Source of the DNA: an uncultured Lachnospiraceae bacterium
GTDB taxonomy: Bacteria > Bacillota > Clostridia > Lachnospirales > Lachnospiraceae
Direction: 5' to 3'
DNA length: 44,177 bases
NCBI GenBank assembly: GCA_934432885.1
Contig: CAKRYY010000024.1
Coordinates: forward strand, 1 to 44,177
In this document: positions 15,223 to 23,483 of the stretch, in pieces
Layout of the letters: each line of letters begins with the position of its first letter
Numbering within the stretch: the stretch's first letter is position 1
Notes under the pieces: generated by a model
What the model was told of the DNA's origin: nothing
What the model saw: the letters and a program-made list of their open reading frames with translations, nothing else
Database searches by the model: none
Translations under genes and position numbers: made by a program

Positions 15223-15489
15223 TTAATAATGTTTCATATCCAGAATCGGAATATTGGCATACAGGACAGGGCTCTTTGGCAGACGTCCGCCATCCTCCTT
15301 CATAATCTGGATTTCCATGCTCTTGGCATCAATTTTCATATACTTTGATATTACCTTCGCAATATCCGCCTTAATCATATCCATCATTTCCGGCGAACAG
15401 CTCAGCCTGTCTGAAATCAGTAAAATTTTGAGCCTGTCCTTTGCCAGTCTGCCTGACGGTTTTTTGCGAAAAATATGTAATAAATTCAT
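15223..15489 (-). CDS. minE: Cell division topological specificity factor MinE
   Basis: An 88-residue MinD partner that drives pole-to-pole oscillation of MinCD and frees mid-cell for FtsZ. The N-terminus MNLLHIFRKKPSGRLAKDRL is the membrane-targeting and MinD-binding part, with RLKILLISDRLSCSPEMMD following. The C-terminal half is the dimerising specificity domain (ISKYMKIDAKSMEIQI). The start at 15489 is set by GAGGGGG 8 bases upstream; a longer frame to 15534 runs into the minD end and is not needed. Having MinE rather than MinJ/DivIVA implies an oscillating Min system. Confidence 0.94.
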   Translation of the reverse strand: MNLLHIFRKKPSGRLAKDRLKILLISDRLSCSPEMMDMIKADIAKVISKYMKIDAKSMEIQIMKEDGGRLPKSPVLYANIPILDMKHY

Positions 15490-15503
15490 TTTTAAGCCCC
15501 CTC

Positions 15504-16295
15504 TTAATTTTTGTGAAAGATTCCACTGACCCATGTCCAGATGGAAATCCTTTTTTCAAAATTCAGAAAGGGTACCTCTTCTCCCAGCACACGCTGACAG
15601 ATATTTTTGTATGCGCGTCCCGCCAGTGTTGCATTTCCAACAAGCGGTTCTCCCTGATTTGCAGCAATGACGACATTCTCGTCATCGGGAACGATTCCAA
15701 TCAAGGGGATTGCAAGAATGTCCGAAACATCGCTGACGGACATCATCTCTCCACGCCTTACCATATCAATCTTTAGCTTATTTACGACAAGGTCGATTTT
15801 CTCAATTTCATTTGCTTCCAGCAGCCCGATGATGCGGTCTGCATCCCGTATGGATGAAACCTCCGGCGTAGCAACGACAAATGCCCTGTCCGCTCCGGCA
15901 ATGGCATTTTGAAAGCCCTGCTCGATGCCTGCCGGACAGTCGAGAATGATATAATCAAACTGTTCCCGCAGCGTCTGAATCATTTTTATCATCTGCGGCG
16001 GCGTTACGGCGGATTTATCCCGCGTCTGTGCAGAAGGCATCAGATACAGTCCCGGATAACGCTTGTCTTTGATCAATGCCTGTTTTATCCGGCATTTTCC
16101 TTCCACCACATCAACAAGATTGTATACAATCCGGTTCTCCAAGCCCATAATGACGTCCAGATTGCGCAGACCGATGTCAGTATCGATAAGCACAACCTTT
16201 TTCCCCATTGCAGCAAGACCTGTTCCCAAGTTTGCGGTCGTAGTGGTCTTTCCTACGCCGCCTTTTCCTGACGTAATGACAATAACTTCACTCAT
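15504..16295 (-). CDS. minD: Septum site-determining ATPase MinD
   Basis: A 263-residue ParA/MinD ATPase that binds the membrane as an ATP dimer and recruits MinC. The deviant Walker A motif GKGGVGKTTTTANLG is at residues 10-24, DTDIGLRNLDVIMGLENR follows, and DYIILDCPAGIEQGF is the Walker B region. The C-terminus FEKRISIWTWVSGIFHKN is the amphipathic membrane-targeting helix. ATG at 16295 with AAGGAGG 8 bases upstream. It lies between minC (56-base gap) and minE (14-base gap). Confidence 0.96.
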   Translation of the reverse strand: MSEVIVITSGKGGVGKTTTTANLGTGLAAMGKKVVLIDTDIGLRNLDVIMGLENRIVYNLVDVVEGKCRIKQALIKDKRYPGLYLMPSAQTRDKSAVTPPQMIKMIQTLREQFDYIILDCPAGIEQGFQNAIAGADRAFVVATPEVSSIRDADRIIGLLEANEIEKIDLVVNKLKIDMVRRGEMMSVSDVSDILAIPLIGIVPDDENVVIAANQGEPLVGNATLAGRAYKNICQRVLGEEVPFLNFEKRISIWTWVSGIFHKN

Positions 16296-16351
16296 GACGA
16301 GTCCTCCTTGAAATGAATTTTATTGTCCCCTAAATTACGTCCTGCATCCGA

Positions 16352-17023
16352 TTAGATGGGAAGCATATTTAGTAATTCTTTTGTAATTGGCTCGGTAACG
16401 ACCGTGCCCTTCTTCACATAAGCGATTTTCGGCTGTACCTTAGGGCGGATGGACCACCTGCCCGGCTTCTTTGTAGTATCATATTTCACATTACCGATTC
16501 TAAGCTTTTCAGGAGACATCTCCAGCGCAACGACAAAATGCTCTTCTCTGCCGTCAACACCTGCGTATGCTTCTCCATAAAGCCCACCGATAATGATAAT
16601 ATCTTTTTTTGCGGCAATGCAAGAGCCCGGATACACATCGCCGATAATGACGATGCTGGAATCAAATTCCAGAGTCTGTCCGTCCTTCAGATTGCCCTTA
16701 TAAAACTGTCCTTCATCCTCATCCTTTTTTTCAATCTGATGAATCGCCCTCACATAGGTCTGCTCCATTTCCTCGTCCTTTCCTACAAGGCATATAATAT
16801 TTAACCTGCAGGCGGAAGTAATTTCACGGATTAACAGCTTTTCTTCCTCTGTCGTAAGGCTTCTTCCTTCAAAGGAAATTGCCATTTTAGCGTCCTTAAA
16901 GAAAGCAGCGGATTCTTTAAATTTGATGCCGACCTCCTTTAAGAGCTCAGGAAACGCCATTTCGCCATCAAGCAGGACTGCAATTCCATTGTGAAAACTT
17001 TTGATGATAACCGGACTGTTCAT
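16352..17023 (-). CDS. minC: Septum formation inhibitor MinC
   Basis: A 223-residue inhibitor of FtsZ polymerisation, positioned by MinD. The N-terminal domain (about residues 1-100) is poorly conserved, as usual; the C-terminal beta-helix domain is clear from about residue 110 (GQTLEFDSSIVIIGDVYPGSCIAA, IIIIGGLYGEAYAG). The ending TEPITKELLNMLPI is also typical. ATG at 17023 with a GAAGGAAAG site. The gene sits between mrdA and minD. Confidence 0.93.
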   Translation of the reverse strand: MNSPVIIKSFHNGIAVLLDGEMAFPELLKEVGIKFKESAAFFKDAKMAISFEGRSLTTEEEKLLIREITSACRLNIICLVGKDEEMEQTYVRAIHQIEKKDEDEGQFYKGNLKDGQTLEFDSSIVIIGDVYPGSCIAAKKDIIIIGGLYGEAYAGVDGREEHFVVALEMSPEKLRIGNVKYDTTKKPGRWSIRPKVQPKIAYVKKGTVVTEPITKELLNMLPI

Positions 17024-17065
17024 ACTTTCCTTCTTTCCTTTTTTTGAAACATGCAGGCGCAGGCA

Positions 17066-19942
17066 TCAGTCTCCGCCTGTTGCAGCGGCCTCCGGCCGGA
17101 TTGCGCCTCCCGTCAGAATATCTTCCTCTTCCTCCGGAGCAAAATAATACCGCAGAACATCTCTTGAAATTTCAGCAGCATACTCAGAAGTGTAACCAAA
17201 CGCCACACGTGTAGCGATTGCGACCTCAGGATTTTCATAGGGCGCATAGCCTACAAAAAGTGCATGGTTTGCACGGTTTCTGTTTTCCTGCGCCGTACCG
17301 GTTTTTCCTGCAACGTTTACCGGCATATCATCATAATAAGATTTCAGCTCAATGACACGGCGCATGCCCTGATGAACAGCATTCCACTCATAAGTGGGAA
17401 GCTCAATATGATTGCGTACCTTCGGCGTGTATTCCTCCAGAACATTTCCACTTGTATCTGTCAGCTTATCAAGAAGACTTAATTCATAGCAGGTACCGCT
17501 GTTTGCAACTGTCGTCACATAGCGTGCAAGTCCTGCTGTTGTCAGGTTGTTGGTACCCTGTCCAATTGCGGAACGCACAGAGTCGATGTCAGAAAGCTCC
17601 GGCTCTGACTCTGAGATTTCAATGCCAGAGGTCTCGGATAGGCCAAACATATCTGCATACTTTGCAAGCTTCTGCAGACCAAGCTCGCTGTCATAAATAC
17701 CATTTACGCTGCCCAGTCGATAGCCTACCTCATAGAAAAAGCTGTTGCAGGAATTTTCTATCGCCCCTTCCACATCAAGCAGTCCGTGACTGCCGCCGTT
17801 AGAGACAATCCAGCACCTCGGTGAGGGCGTAATTTTATCAAAGGGACCATAGCAGCCAATCTTTTCATGAACGCCGATAACGCCTTCCTCCATTCCTGCA
17901 ATAGCAGAAACCATTTTAAAGGTAGAACCGGGCGCACTCTTTTGCTGTGTTGCATAATTCCACATCGGCTTGGATAAATCCTTCTGCAGCTGATTGTAAT
18001 AATCAGAATCAATATTATTCGCCAGCCTGTTGGTATCATAGCCGGGATAAGTAACCAGTGCAAGCACCTCTCCTGTATTGACATCCGTCACTACGCAGGA
18101 GCCGGAACAGGGGTCAAGCGCAAGCTGTGCAGGCGTTATATCCAGATTTTCAATCAGATTCATCACAAAATTATAGGCGGAAATCCTGCCGCTTAAAAGC
18201 TCCTGTTCCTGTGCCTGGGAAACCTCTACGATATCCTGCTCCAAAAGCAGCATGCAGACCTGTTTTCCACTTAGAATATCATCCTGAATCATGTAACGGT
18301 ACAGTCTTTTTGAAAACTCACTGTTGCCATCCAGACTGTCAAAAATCGTCTGAACAAGCTGGTCATATATTTCCTCAGAGGAAGCATACTGGTCATTTAA
18401 TCCGACTTTGGTAACGTCAATCCAGTTCATGGCAATCGCATGGCTTAAAAATTCTGCAAGGCTGATGCTCTCTTCCGTTTTCCACGCCTGATAAATCTCA
18501 TCCGCAGTATCTATCATATCCTCCTGCAGGATTGCCTTATTCTCAGAGGCAAGCATGGATACGATATAGCTTTCATATACCTGATATTCCTCAGGAAGCG
18601 CCTGATAAGGCGTTTTGGTTTCGGTAAGCTCCTTCTGCAGCTGTGAAAAAATCGCTTCCTTACGCTCCCTATAGAGCTGAAGGACCTCCTTTTCCGTTTC
18701 CTGAGCTGTTGATTTTTCAAAATGTGAAATATCAATAATATTATTGTTAAACAGCGCATAGTATACATCATACACAGGTATCCGCAGCTTTGCCGCAGAG
18801 GTCTGTGAAGCACCGTTTGACTTGCTGTTATCCAGCTTGGAGACGATGATTCCGGCAATTTTCTGCTCCAGAATATTATAGACCGCCTCCTGCAGATTCT
18901 TGTCAATGGTCAGATGCAGATCGTTACCAGCCGTCGGCTCTGTACGCTCCGTAATCTCGATGACCTTTCCAAGATTATCTACATACATAATTTCAGAGCC
19001 CTTTTTTCCCTGCAGCTTGGTTTCCATAACCTGCTCTATTCCGGTCTTTCCAATCATATCCGTTGCGGAATAGGAATCATTCTCCTTCGAAAGCTCTGCA
19101 AGCTCTTCCTGTGAAATCTTTCCGGTATAGCCCAGAATATGGGAGAAATAAACACTGTCCACATACTTGCGAACCGTATCCTCGGCAATGGCAACACCCT
19201 CTAATTCATCGCTGTTTTCCATGACAACCGCTACCGTCTTTGCATTGACGTCTGCAGCTATCGTCGTAGCAATATATTTCTGATAGCTGTTTGCACTCAT
19301 CGCATAGCGGATATTGATGATTTTTAAAAGCTCCTCCCTGCTGTAGCCTTTCCCCGGCACAAAGCTGCTTTTGTCACCCGGCGTTCTGTATTCGCCAATT
19401 GCATAACGGGAGGTTCCTGCAAGGTATTTTATAACCTCATCCGGCGTTGCGGATTTCTGGCTGTAGGATAAATCGTCTATTGTTTCACAGCCGTAAACGT
19501 CTGCCAGAAAACGCAGCTTCTTTTTCGTTTCCTGCACAGTAAACTGGAAGCTTCCATCCTTATCCAGCACAATATTAAAATCGCTGATAATCTTATCTCC
19601 ATTTTTCTCGATAATCTGAATCAGCTTTCGTATTGTCGTATTTAATTTTTGATTTTTTTCATTTCCTGATTCATAGACATCTTCTATCGTTACATTATAA
19701 GCGAGCTCGTTGTATGCGAGCAGCTCGCCGTTCCGGTCGTAGATATTGCCTCTGGTACTGGCAATCGACCGTTCTTTTCGTATTTTCAGCTTGAAGTTGT
19801 CCATATATTCCTCGCCGTTTACAATCTGCAGGGTAAATACCCTGTGAAGAAGGACGAGGCAAAGTGCAAAAAAGCATGTTGTCAGGACAAACAGCCGGGA
19901 TGTAATGAAGTTCAGAAAACGCTCTTTGATATTATGAAACAA
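17066..19942 (-). CDS. mrdA: Penicillin-binding protein 2 with a large internal insertion
   Basis: A class B transpeptidase that crosslinks peptidoglycan with RodA in the elongasome. At 958 aa it is far longer than the roughly 630-720 aa of typical PBP2. One membrane helix lies at about residues 17-38, and STRGNIYDRNGELLA near residue 62 opens the dimerisation domain. LTIDKNLQ near 344 is normally followed soon by the stretch seen only at about 608 (LDPCSGSCVVTDVNTGEVLAL), so about 240 residues are inserted (369-608), largely helical and charged. Active-site motifs: STFK (Ser673), SCN (731-733) and KTGT (880-883). The start is TTG at 19942 with AAAGGAG 11 bases upstream, overlapping the mreD end by 11 bases. 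Confidence 0.93.
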   Translation of the reverse strand: MFHNIKERFLNFITSRLFVLTTCFFALCLVLLHRVFTLQIVNGEEYMDNFKLKIRKERSIASTRGNIYDRNGELLAYNELAYNVTIEDVYESGNEKNQKLNTTIRKLIQIIEKNGDKIISDFNIVLDKDGSFQFTVQETKKKLRFLADVYGCETIDDLSYSQKSATPDEVIKYLAGTSRYAIGEYRTPGDKSSFVPGKGYSREELLKIINIRYAMSANSYQKYIATTIAADVNAKTVAVVMENSDELEGVAIAEDTVRKYVDSVYFSHILGYTGKISQEELAELSKENDSYSATDMIGKTGIEQVMETKLQGKKGSEIMYVDNLGKVIEITERTEPTAGNDLHLTIDKNLQEAVYNILEQKIAGIIVSKLDNSKSNGASQTSAAKLRIPVYDVYYALFNNNIIDISHFEKSTAQETEKEVLQLYRERKEAIFSQLQKELTETKTPYQALPEEYQVYESYIVSMLASENKAILQEDMIDTADEIYQAWKTEESISLAEFLSHAIAMNWIDVTKVGLNDQYASSEEIYDQLVQTIFDSLDGNSEFSKRLYRYMIQDDILSGKQVCMLLLEQDIVEVSQAQEQELLSGRISAYNFVMNLIENLDITPAQLALDPCSGSCVVTDVNTGEVLALVTYPGYDTNRLANNIDSDYYNQLQKDLSKPMWNYATQQKSAPGSTFKMVSAIAGMEEGVIGVHEKIGCYGPFDKITPSPRCWIVSNGGSHGLLDVEGAIENSCNSFFYEVGYRLGSVNGIYDSELGLQKLAKYADMFGLSETSGIEISESEPELSDIDSVRSAIGQGTNNLTTAGLARYVTTVANSGTCYELSLLDKLTDTSGNVLEEYTPKVRNHIELPTYEWNAVHQGMRRVIELKSYYDDMPVNVAGKTGTAQENRNRANHALFVGYAPYENPEVAIATRVAFGYTSEYAAEISRDVLRYYFAPEEEEDILTGGAIRPEAAATGGD

Positions 19943-20453
19943 ATTTCTTTGCGCTCCTTTGTTCCCGCTCCGTCAGCTTCTGATCCATCCGCAGAATAAT
20001 CGGATACAGAATCAGGGAAACCGTTACCGTATAGACAACCTCCGGCAGAATGATGTGCATAAAATAAAAGCCAATCTGGAAACGGCTCCGCAGCAAAAAG
20101 AGCAGGCAGTAGCAGACAATATTCAATGTCAGATCACTGACTGTTATCAGTACAAGCGGCAGCTTAATGTCCTCCGGAAAGAAAATCTTCCGAAAGCTTC
20201 CGTTTATGTAGCCGATATACATATACAGCAGGGCATAAAAGCCAATTACCTCTCCAAAAAAAATATCAAGCAGCAGACCGGAAAAAAAACCCGTTGCCAT
20301 GCCGCTTTTTCTGCCTCCCATAAAGCCATAGGAGGAAGTCAGTATAATAAGCAGGTTTGGAATGATTCCACCGAATGAAAGCGCGTGAAATACCGTACAC
20401 TGCAGCAAAAAGCACAGCAGAATCAAAATGCCTACCAGAATCTTACGTTTCAT
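19932..20453 (-). CDS. mreD: Rod shape-determining protein MreD
   Basis: A small membrane protein (173 aa, about five helices) of the elongasome. Blocks typical of MreD are present: FHALSFGGIIPNLLIILTSS, GRKSGMATGFFSGLLLDIFFG and EVIGFYALLYMYIGYI. The C-terminus is basic (DQKLTEREQRSAKKFVS). ATG at 20453 with a GAAGGGG site. It lies between mreC (14-base gap) and mrdA (11-base overlap), the usual order. Confidence 0.93.
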   Translation of the reverse strand: MKRKILVGILILLCFLLQCTVFHALSFGGIIPNLLIILTSSYGFMGGRKSGMATGFFSGLLLDIFFGEVIGFYALLYMYIGYINGSFRKIFFPEDIKLPLVLITVSDLTLNIVCYCLLFLLRSRFQIGFYFMHIILPEVVYTVTVSLILYPIILRMDQKLTEREQRSAKKFVS

Positions 20454-20467
20454 GCTGCTTTCCCCTT

Positions 20468-21337
20468 CTACTCCTCCGGCATCTGTTTGGTTTCCAGAAT
20501 AACAAGCACTTCCTCAAGATGCTGGAAATCAACTGCCGGTGTTGCATAACCGGATTTTGTCAGATTGTTGGAATCCATCTCCATCGAGCTGATATACCCA
20601 ATCAAAATGCCGGGAAGATATTTATCACTGATATTGGATGTAACAATCTTATCTCCCTCTACGACCTGATTGTCGCTGTCCACAAGCTGCTCAAAGCGAA
20701 TCAGCCCCTGACTCATCAGTTCAAGGTCGCCGGATACAATTAAATTATCAGATGTAGACAGCACCATTCCGCTGACATTGGAATTATCATTGATAATGGA
20801 TGTGACCTTCGCCCAGTTTTTTCCGACTGCAACAACTCTGCCAACCAGACCGCTGCCTGCCATAACATTCATATCCACTTCCAATCCATCCTGCGTTCCC
20901 TTATTGATGGTAAAGGAATGAAACCAGTTTCCGCCGTCCCATGAGATAATTCTGGCGCCTATCTTCTGATACTGGGAATACTCATCATCCAGCTTATAAA
21001 GCTCTCTTAAATTGTTCAGTTCATATTTGTCCTGCTGAAGCATCGTGTTTTCAATCGTAAGCTCGTCCACCTGCTTTTTCAGCTCCTGATTTTCCGCGAG
21101 CAGATCCCGAATCTGGGCAAGCTCATCCGATTTATCGGAAAGCCAGGTTCCCACCTGTGTGATTCCATTCTGGAACGGCACCGTCAGATACCCGGCGGCA
21201 GTTCCAATCGAACCCGTGAAAATATCGGTGGTAAAGGTAATGACCATCATGCCAATGCACAGCAGTGTTATGAGGAGAAGCCAGTATTTACTGGGCAGTG
21301 TAAACTTATCTCCCTTTCTCCTGACAATTGGACTCAT
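20468..21337 (-). CDS. mreC: Rod shape-determining protein MreC
   Basis: Elongasome scaffold (289 aa) that bridges MreB/MreD to PBP2 outside the membrane. It has a basic N-terminus, one membrane helix (about residues 19-37), a coiled coil at about 68-112 (LLAENQELKKQVDELTIENT region) and the beta-barrel domain, with ARIISWDGGNWFHSFTINKG and GLVGRVVAVGKNWAKVTSI typical of the family. ATG at 21337, only 3 bases after the mreB stop; the ribosome binding site is weak, so translation may depend on coupling to mreB. Confidence 0.94.
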   Translation of the reverse strand: MSPIVRRKGDKFTLPSKYWLLLITLLCIGMMVITFTTDIFTGSIGTAAGYLTVPFQNGITQVGTWLSDKSDELAQIRDLLAENQELKKQVDELTIENTMLQQDKYELNNLRELYKLDDEYSQYQKIGARIISWDGGNWFHSFTINKGTQDGLEVDMNVMAGSGLVGRVVAVGKNWAKVTSIINDNSNVSGMVLSTSDNLIVSGDLELMSQGLIRFEQLVDSDNQVVEGDKIVTSNISDKYLPGILIGYISSMEMDSNNLTKSGYATPAVDFQHLEEVLVILETKQMPEE

Positions 21338-21340
21338 TGT

Positions 21341-22351
21341 TTATTTACCCATTCCCTCAATTGCATAAGCGACAGATTTATAGTTATCATCCTTTATGAT
21401 TCTGGATAACCCGATGGCAACGCTCGCAATCGGCTGTTCTGCCATATTTACCGTAAGACCTGTACCTTTGCTGATCAGTTCTCCAAGATGGTTTACCTGT
21501 GAAGCACCTCCTGTCAGATAGATTCCATGACGGTAAATATCCGCTGCCAGCTCTGGTGGCGTCCTCTCAAGAATCAGTTTGATATTATCAATAATAGTGC
21601 TGAAGTGCTCATGCAGAGCTTCATCCACAAGCGATGTCGGGATTTCCCGCTCTACCGGCAGCCCCGTAACAATATCTCTGCCGTAGACAACTGCACCCTT
21701 TCCTTCTTTCTCTAATTCCCTGAGCGACATTTTTACATTTTCAGCCGTCTTGCCGCCGATAATCAGGCTGAATTCCTTTCTAACTGCGGAACGAATGGCT
21801 TCGTCAAATTTTTTACCGCCTACGTTGATTAAATGGCTTAAGACAATGCCTCCCAAGGATAAGATGGAAATTTCCGTCGTATCATAGCCTACATTTACCA
21901 GAAGAACACCCTGTGAATTCTTTACGTCAATTTCCAGTCCCAAGCCGTCGGCAATCGCTTTTTCCACAACCATAATCTTCTTTGCCTTTACATTGGCATC
22001 TCGGATCAAATCGTAAAATGCACGCTTTTCCACCTCTGTAATATCTGTCGGAACCGCCACGTAGTAATCCGCTGCTTTTACGCCGCCCTTTACCAGACCA
22101 CCGATAAAATAACGAATCAGCGTTTCCATATTTTTGATGTCGGCAATGACGCCATTGCAAAGCGGATAGGAAATGTGGATGTTGCCCGGCGCTTTTTCAT
22201 ACATATCAAAGGCGGAATCCCCGTAAGCAAATAACGTATTTTTATTTTCAATCGCAATCATGTTCTTTTCAATCATGATGCTGTCATCTGCCCTGTTGTA
22301 GATTTTAATGTTGCTGGTACCCAAATCGATACCAAATGCACTGTTTGCCAA
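21341..22351 (-). CDS. mreB: Rod shape-determining actin homologue MreB
   Basis: Bacterial actin (336 aa) that organises lateral wall synthesis. FGIDLGTSNIKIY is the phosphate-1 loop, VEKAIADGLGLEID the connecting block, LVNVGYDTTEISILSLGG the phosphate-2 loop and GIYLTGGASQVNHL the adenosine motif. The start is TTG at 22351 with AAAGGAGAA 8 bases upstream; an upstream ATG in the same frame (22441) would add 30 residues unlike any MreB and would overlap radC. The sequence is somewhat divergent, so it could be an Mbl-like paralogue, but it is the copy adjacent to mreCD. Confidence 0.92.
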   Translation of the reverse strand: MANSAFGIDLGTSNIKIYNRADDSIMIEKNMIAIENKNTLFAYGDSAFDMYEKAPGNIHISYPLCNGVIADIKNMETLIRYFIGGLVKGGVKAADYYVAVPTDITEVEKRAFYDLIRDANVKAKKIMVVEKAIADGLGLEIDVKNSQGVLLVNVGYDTTEISILSLGGIVLSHLINVGGKKFDEAIRSAVRKEFSLIIGGKTAENVKMSLRELEKEGKGAVVYGRDIVTGLPVEREIPTSLVDEALHEHFSTIIDNIKLILERTPPELAADIYRHGIYLTGGASQVNHLGELISKGTGLTVNMAEQPIASVAIGLSRIIKDDNYKSVAYAIEGMGK

Positions 22352-22379
22352 AGTAAGTTCTCCTTTCTTCCGGTCGTCT

Positions 22380-23087
22380 TTACAGAAGCCCGTTCTCTCT
22401 GAAGCTGTAGTATTTTTTATCTCCGATAATAATATGGTCAAGTAATGGAATTTCTATCAATCTGGACGCTTCGGCAATCTGTTTTGTCGCCGCAAGATCC
22501 GCTCTGCCCGGCGAAGGGTCGCCGCCCGGATGATTATGCAGAAGCATTACATAGACTGCACTGTTTTTCAGGGCGGTCAGGAAAAGCTCTCTTGGCGAAA
22601 GCAGTGAGGCATTTACTGTGCCAACAGAAAGCACCTGCTCTCCCAGCAGATGATTTCTACTATCCAGCATCAAGAGCAGTACCCGCTCACGCTCCTGATG
22701 GCGCATGCGTTCCATGTAGTAGTCGGCAACTGTTGCAGGATTGGTAAACTGAAGTGTCTTTTTTGCCTGCTCGCCTGCTATCCGTGAGGAAAGCTCTGCA
22801 ATACATTTAAGCTTAATCGCCTTAACCTGCCCGATTCCCCGTATACTGGTCAACTCCCGCAGGGAAACATGATGAAGTCCGAGAATACCACTGTGTTTTC
22901 CGTCGGAAAGAGCAAGCACTTTTTGGGCAATGGATACTGTATCCTCTCCTGCCGTGCCGGTCCGCAGAATAATTGCGAGCAGCTCTGCGTCTGTCAGTCT
23001 TTCCGCGCCCCTTTCGAGATATTTTTCGTAAGGGCCATTTCTATAAATGGCTGTTTTGTTCTTTTTTTCGTTTTTTATCTCCTGCAT
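22380..23087 (-). CDS. radC: RadC family JAB-domain protein
   Basis: A 235-residue RadC family protein. The N-terminal part has a helix-hairpin-helix-like region (LTDAELLAIILRTGT, LTSIRGIGQVKAIKLKC). The C-terminal JAB/MPN domain carries the metal site MLLHNHPGGDPSPGRADLA. The family is named for DNA repair, but its biochemical role is still unsettled. The ATG at 23087 has no good ribosome binding site, and no alternative start fits better. It precedes mreB, the standard position in Firmicutes. Confidence 0.94.
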   Translation of the reverse strand: MQEIKNEKKNKTAIYRNGPYEKYLERGAERLTDAELLAIILRTGTAGEDTVSIAQKVLALSDGKHSGILGLHHVSLRELTSIRGIGQVKAIKLKCIAELSSRIAGEQAKKTLQFTNPATVADYYMERMRHQERERVLLLMLDSRNHLLGEQVLSVGTVNASLLSPRELFLTALKNSAVYVMLLHNHPGGDPSPGRADLAATKQIAEASRLIEIPLLDHIIIGDKKYYSFRENGLL

Positions 23088-23127
23088 ACTATTTTTTGCA
23101 GGCCCCGTTCGTTTATCCGATGCAATT

Positions 23128-23370
23128 TTACAAAAAGCGATAGATTACAATGCCTATGATAATGCCAAGCAGGCTTGCCAGCGTAATTTTAATGGAAAGC
23201 CCGAAGGTTAAGCTTAAGATGCCAAGATCAAGTACCATCGGCGAGGACAGTCCAAAAACCTGCCCATAATTTATCAGGCTGTCTGCTGAAAAAAAATTGC
23301 CGATCAGCCCTCCGACAACCAGTCCTGCAAGAATCAGTAAAAAGCAGGTCCAACTGTTTTTCTTTTTCAT
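23128..23370 (-). CDS. DUF4321-family small membrane protein
   Basis: An 80-residue protein with a basic start (MKKKNSW), one membrane helix at about residues 8-28 containing LAGLVVGGLIGNFF, and a hydrophobic C-terminal helix (LASLLGIIIGIVIYRFL). I recognise it as the DUF4321 family, often found just before radC or mre genes in Clostridia; no function is known. ATG at 23370 with CTGGAGG 6 bases upstream. It is the first gene of the shape/division block and lies downstream of a possible promoter. Confidence 0.85.
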   Translation of the reverse strand: MKKKNSWTCFLLILAGLVVGGLIGNFFSADSLINYGQVFGLSSPMVLDLGILSLTFGLSIKITLASLLGIIIGIVIYRFL

Positions 23371-23425
23371 AGGTGCCTCCAGTTTTTTGTCACAGAGAGA
23401 TTCCCTGCTTGCTCGTATGCCTCTA

Positions 23426-23454
23426 ATATTACCACAATTCCCATTTTATGTATA
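23426..23454 (-). promoter_or_regulatory. Possible extended -10 promoter for the mre/min block
   Basis: TGGTAATAT on the minus strand is an extended -10 (TGnTAnnnT), and TATACA lies 17 bases upstream as a weak -35. It is in the only sizeable gap (23371-23483) before DUF4321. The -35 is poor, so this is tentative. Confidence 0.42.
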
Positions 23455-23483
23455 TAAAATTTGCCGAAAATTTTTCGACACGT

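Noticed and set aside
23461..23480. Palindrome CGAAAATTTTTCG as terminator of the YnbB-type gene
   Set aside because: A/T-only core with no proper loop and no following U-tract; looks like AT-rich chance symmetry.
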